Of a stretch of DNA of 64,000 nt, positions 60,701 to 64,000 are shown in pieces. Positions within the stretch are counted from its first letter, which is position 1; each line of letters starts with the position of its first letter. Source of the DNA: Fasciola hepatica (lineage: Eukaryota; Platyhelminthes; Trematoda; Plagiorchiida; Fasciolidae). The notes under the pieces are model-generated. The model saw nothing but the letters and a program-made list of their open reading frames with translations, searched no databases and was not told where the DNA came from. The stretch covers positions 1 to 64,000 of the forward strand of contig CANUEZ040000156.1 of NCBI GenBank assembly GCA_948099385.1. Direction: 5' to 3'. Position numbers and translations under genes: made by a program.

Positions 60701-63700
60701 AGATAACTATTTAGCTCGTCTCGCACACAATCATGCTCGTCGTGTGCAATCCTGCTGCAAAGGGAGGAGATGAATTGGATAACTTATTCTTCATTCGCAT
60801 CCAGTTGAGTTTGGATTGCTCGGGGTTGTTGAATTGGTCTTTTGATCATTTGTGTGGGTTTGATTTAGTCAGAGTACAATGCTAGTCGGTTTTGTGTGCA
60901 ACTGGTCTGGTCAACTAGGTTTTGCAGTTCGCATTTAAGATCGTACTTCTAGGGATCATTCCTACAGTACGTATCACCAGGACGTCAGTCAAACTGACCC
61001 GTCCACCCAACCGCGATGACGATCCGCATGGCCTAGTCCCGAGCGTGATCCGGGTGTGTGGCTGTCCGTCGGCCTGACCTAGCGCGTGCTTGTTGCTGGC
61101 TTGCTCGAATCAGCGGCCGTGTGAGCGTCACGCGTGCATGGTCTGATTGAACGGACTCGGCCGCCTCCTCGGTTGATCGTCCGGCCCGATCGGGAATGGG
61201 GTACGCAGTTATGCGTATCTCATACACCCGATTCGGCCTGGAGGAACTGGCCTGTGCTGAGCGGCTATTTCATCAAATAACACAATTACACCAACTTATT
61301 ACAAACTATAATCAACAACACACATCAAATACTATATGACCAAATCAAACTATTAACACGAACACGATCATGCACACTACACTGCCACTTGACGAGAAAG
61401 AACAAATCAATTGAGAATAGTTATAATAAACAAAATACCACATGTAAACCTCAATCAACACAATCAATCACATCGAGTACGCACGAGCAGATAATTAGGC
61501 TTGCCTAAATTCCCAACACGACACCAAGCGTTCACACTCAGTTTTACTCCAACTGATCACACATCGTACGCATGTGATTTGCGACAGCCATATGCGACAT
61601 GTGCATCACGGAACCACAGTGTACGGATGATGCGAGACACAGAAAAGCACCAGATGCACGGGAAAGCGCGCGCATGCAAGTACGGACGAAACATACGACT
61701 GACACGGGAGCATTCAGTAGATAACTATTTAGCTCGTCTCGCACACAATCATGCTCGTCGTGTGCAATCCTGCTGCAAAGGGAGGAGATGAATTGGATAA
61801 CTTATTCTTCATTCGCATCCAGTTGAGTTTGGATTGCTCGGGGTTGTTGAATTGGTCTTTTGATCATTTGTGTGGGTTTGATTTAGTCAGAGTACAATGC
61901 TAGTCGGTCTTGTGTGCAACTGGTCTGGTCAACTAGGTTTTGCAGTTCGCATTTAAGATCGTACTTCTAGGGATCATTCCTACAGTACGTATCACCAGGA
62001 CGTCAGTCAAACTGACCCGTCCACCCAACCGCGATGACGATCCGCATGGCCTAGTCCCGAGCGTGATCCGGGTGTGTGGCTGTCCGTCGGCCTGACCTAG
62101 CGCGTGCTTGTTGCTGGCTTGCTCGAATCAGCGGCCGTGTGAGCGTCACGCGTGCATGGTCTGATTGAACGGACTCGGCCGCCTCCTCGGTTGATCGTCC
62201 GGCCCGATCGGGAATGGGGTACGCAGTTATGCGTATCTCATACACCCGATTCGGCCTGGAGGAACTGGCCTGTGCTGAGCGGCTATTTCATCAAATAACA
62301 CAATTACACCAACTTATTACAAACTATAATCAACAACACACATCAAATACTATATGACCAAATCAAACTATTAACACGAACACGATCATGCACACTACAC
62401 TGCCACTTGACGAGAAAGAACAAATCAATTGAGAATAGTTATAATAAACAAAATACCACATGTAAACCTCAATCAACACAATCAATCACATCGAGTACGC
62501 ACGAGCAGATAATTAGGCTTGCCTAAATTCCCAACACGACACCAAGCGTTCACACTCAGTTTTACTCCAACTGATCACACATCGTACGCATGTGATTTGC
62601 GACAGCCATATGCGACATGTGCATCACGGAACCACAGTGTACGGATGATGCGAGACACAGAAAAGCACCAGATGCACGGGAAAGCGCGCGCATGCAAGTA
62701 CGGACGAAACATACGACTGACACGGGAGCATTCAGTAGATAACTATTTAGCTCGTCTCGCACACAATCATGCTCGTCGTGTGCAATCCTGCTGCAAAGGG
62801 AGGAGATGAATTGGATAACTTATTCTTCATTCGCATCCAGTTGAGTTTGGATTGCTCGGGGTTGTTGAATTGGTCTTTTGATCATTTGTGTGGGTTTGAT
62901 TTAGTCAGAGTACAATGCTAGTCGGTTTTGTGTGCAACTGGTCTGGTCAACTAGGTTTTGCAGTTCGCATTTAAGATCGTACTTCTAGGGATCATTCCTA
63001 CAGTACGTATCACCAGGACGTCAGTCAAACTGACCCGTCCACCCAACCGCGATGACGATCCGCATGGCCTAGTCCCGAGCGTGATCCGGGTGTGTGGCTG
63101 TCCGTCGGCCTGACCTAGCGCGTGCTTGTTGCTGGCTTGCTCGAATCAGCGGCCGTGTGAGCGTCACGCGTGCATGGTCTGATTGAACGGACTCGGCCGC
63201 CTCCTCGGTTGATCGTCCGGCCCGATCGGGAATGGGGTACGCAGTTATGCGTATCTCATACACCCGATTCGGCCTGGAGGAACTGGCCTGTGCTGAGCGG
63301 CTATTTCATCAAATAACACAATTACACCAACTTATTACAAACTATAATCAACAACACACATCAAATACTATATGACCAAATCAAACTATTAACACGAACA
63401 CGATCATGCACACTACACTGCCACTTGACGAGAAAGAACAAATCAATTGAGAATAGTTATAATAAACAAAATACCACATGTAAACCTCAATCAACACAAT
63501 CAATCACATCGAGTACGCACGAGCAGATAATTAGGCTTGCCTAAATTCCCAACACGACACCAAGCGTTCACACTCAGTTTTACTCCAACTGATCACACAT
63601 CGTACGCATGTGATTTGCGACAGCCATATGCGACATGTGCATCACGGAACCACAGTGTACGGATGATGCGAGACACAGAAAAGCACCAGATGCACGGGAA

Positions 63701-64000
63701 AGCGCGCCCATGCAAGTACGGACGAAACATACGACTGACACGGGAGCATTCAGTAGATAACTATTTAGCTCGTCTCGCACACAATCATGCTCGTCGTGTG
63801 CAATCCTGCTGCAAAGGGAGGAGATGAATTGGATAACTTATTCTTCATTCGCATCCAGTTGAGTTTGGATTGCTCGGGGTTGTTGAATTGGTCTTTTGAT
63901 CATTTGTGTGGGTTTGATTTAGTCAGAGTACAATGCTAGTCGGTTTTGTGTGCAACTGGTCTGGTCAACTAGGTTTTGCAGTTCGCATTTAAGATCGTAC

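Larger units (their letters stand above)
26422..64000. repeat. Tandem satellite array, 1018-bp unit, 36 full copies plus one partial
   Basis: Starting with TAGTCCCGAGCG, the same unit repeats head to tail to the window edge. Unit starts: 26422, 27440, 28458, 29477, 30495, 31513, 32531, 33549, 34567, 35585, 36603, 37621, 38639, 39657, 40675, 41693, 42711, 43729, 44747, 45764, 46782, 47800, 48818, 49836, 50854, 51872, 52890, 53908, 54926, 55944, 56962, 57980, 58998, 60016, 61034, 62052 and 63070 (partial, 931 bp). Every spacing is 1018 except unit 3 (1019) and unit 19 (1017). Copies differ at only a handful of positions each. Each unit has a GC-rich first fifth, an A/C-rich second quarter, a mixed middle, and a G/T-rich fourth quarter. 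I see no tRNA, 5S, snRNA, spliced-leader or conserved protein in it. The right end lies outside the window. Confidence 0.98.

Noticed and set aside
26397..63780. Minus-strand frames of 64 and 66 codons in each satellite unit
   Set aside because: They begin with GTG rather than ATG, overlap the other frame or the hairpin, and have no family features. Their low variation reflects array homogenisation.
26889..63827. A 96-codon plus-strand frame repeated in nearly every satellite unit, as a possible multicopy gene
   Set aside because: It starts with TTG, not ATG. Most differences between copies change the amino acid (Asn/Ser, Thr/Ile, Lys/Asn, Arg/Leu, Ala/Pro, Gln/Pro, Tyr/His) with few silent ones (His CAC/CAT). 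Unit 19 has a frameshift. This is a neutral pattern.
26422..64000. Hammerhead ribozyme in the satellite, as known for some flatworm satellites
   Set aside because: No CTGANGA core paired with a GAAA segment was found on either strand of a unit.
26422..64000. CRISPR array or rDNA spacer
   Set aside because: The unit is about 1 kb with no short repeat/unique spacer alternation and no rRNA sequence.

Overview
This is a repeat-dominated stretch of a eukaryotic, almost certainly animal, nuclear genome. I see no complete host gene, no operon-like layout, and no rRNA or tRNA gene. The only recognisable proteins are retrotransposon-derived: Penelope-like element (PLE) reverse transcriptases fused to GIY-YIG endonucleases, plus a possible LINE tail. 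PLEs with this RT plus endonuclease layout are common in flatworms, especially flukes, so a trematode is a reasonable guess, but nothing here proves it.

Layout. 1-386: short non-coding flank. 387-10663: about 10.3 kb of almost uninterrupted TATC/GATA tetranucleotide, followed by (AT)12. 10744-15569: a nested transposon complex. An old plus-strand PLE (PLE-A) with inverted terminal arms carries a 311-bp solo-LTR-like insertion (11230-11540). It is also split inside its RT by a young minus-strand PLE (PLE-B, 12094-14227), which has a 12-bp target-site duplication, 558-bp inverted arms with no difference seen, and an intact RT-endonuclease reading frame that lacks its 5' end. 15570-21019: mostly anonymous DNA with a (TACA)n microsatellite, a possible tRNA-derived SINE and a decayed LINE-like 3' end. 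21020-23636: a third PLE (PLE-C), coding-dead but with 252-bp inverted arms that are identical by eye. 23637-26421: anonymous DNA with a purine-rich tract and an isolated TATA-like motif. 26422-64000: a head-to-tail satellite array of a 1018-bp unit, 36 full copies and one copy cut by the window edge.

How the parts relate. The PLEs share one design. The sense copy's 3' end (endonuclease end plus 3' UTR) is repeated in inverted orientation at the other end, giving a head-to-head foldback. The satellite shows strong homogenisation, a more divergent left edge, short-range haplotype shuffling, one imperfect hairpin per unit, and blocks of opposite strand bias. No conserved gene is visible in it. 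The giant GATA tract, nested retroelements and satellite together suggest heterochromatin (pericentromeric, subtelomeric or sex-chromosome-like). That is inference, not something the sequence states.
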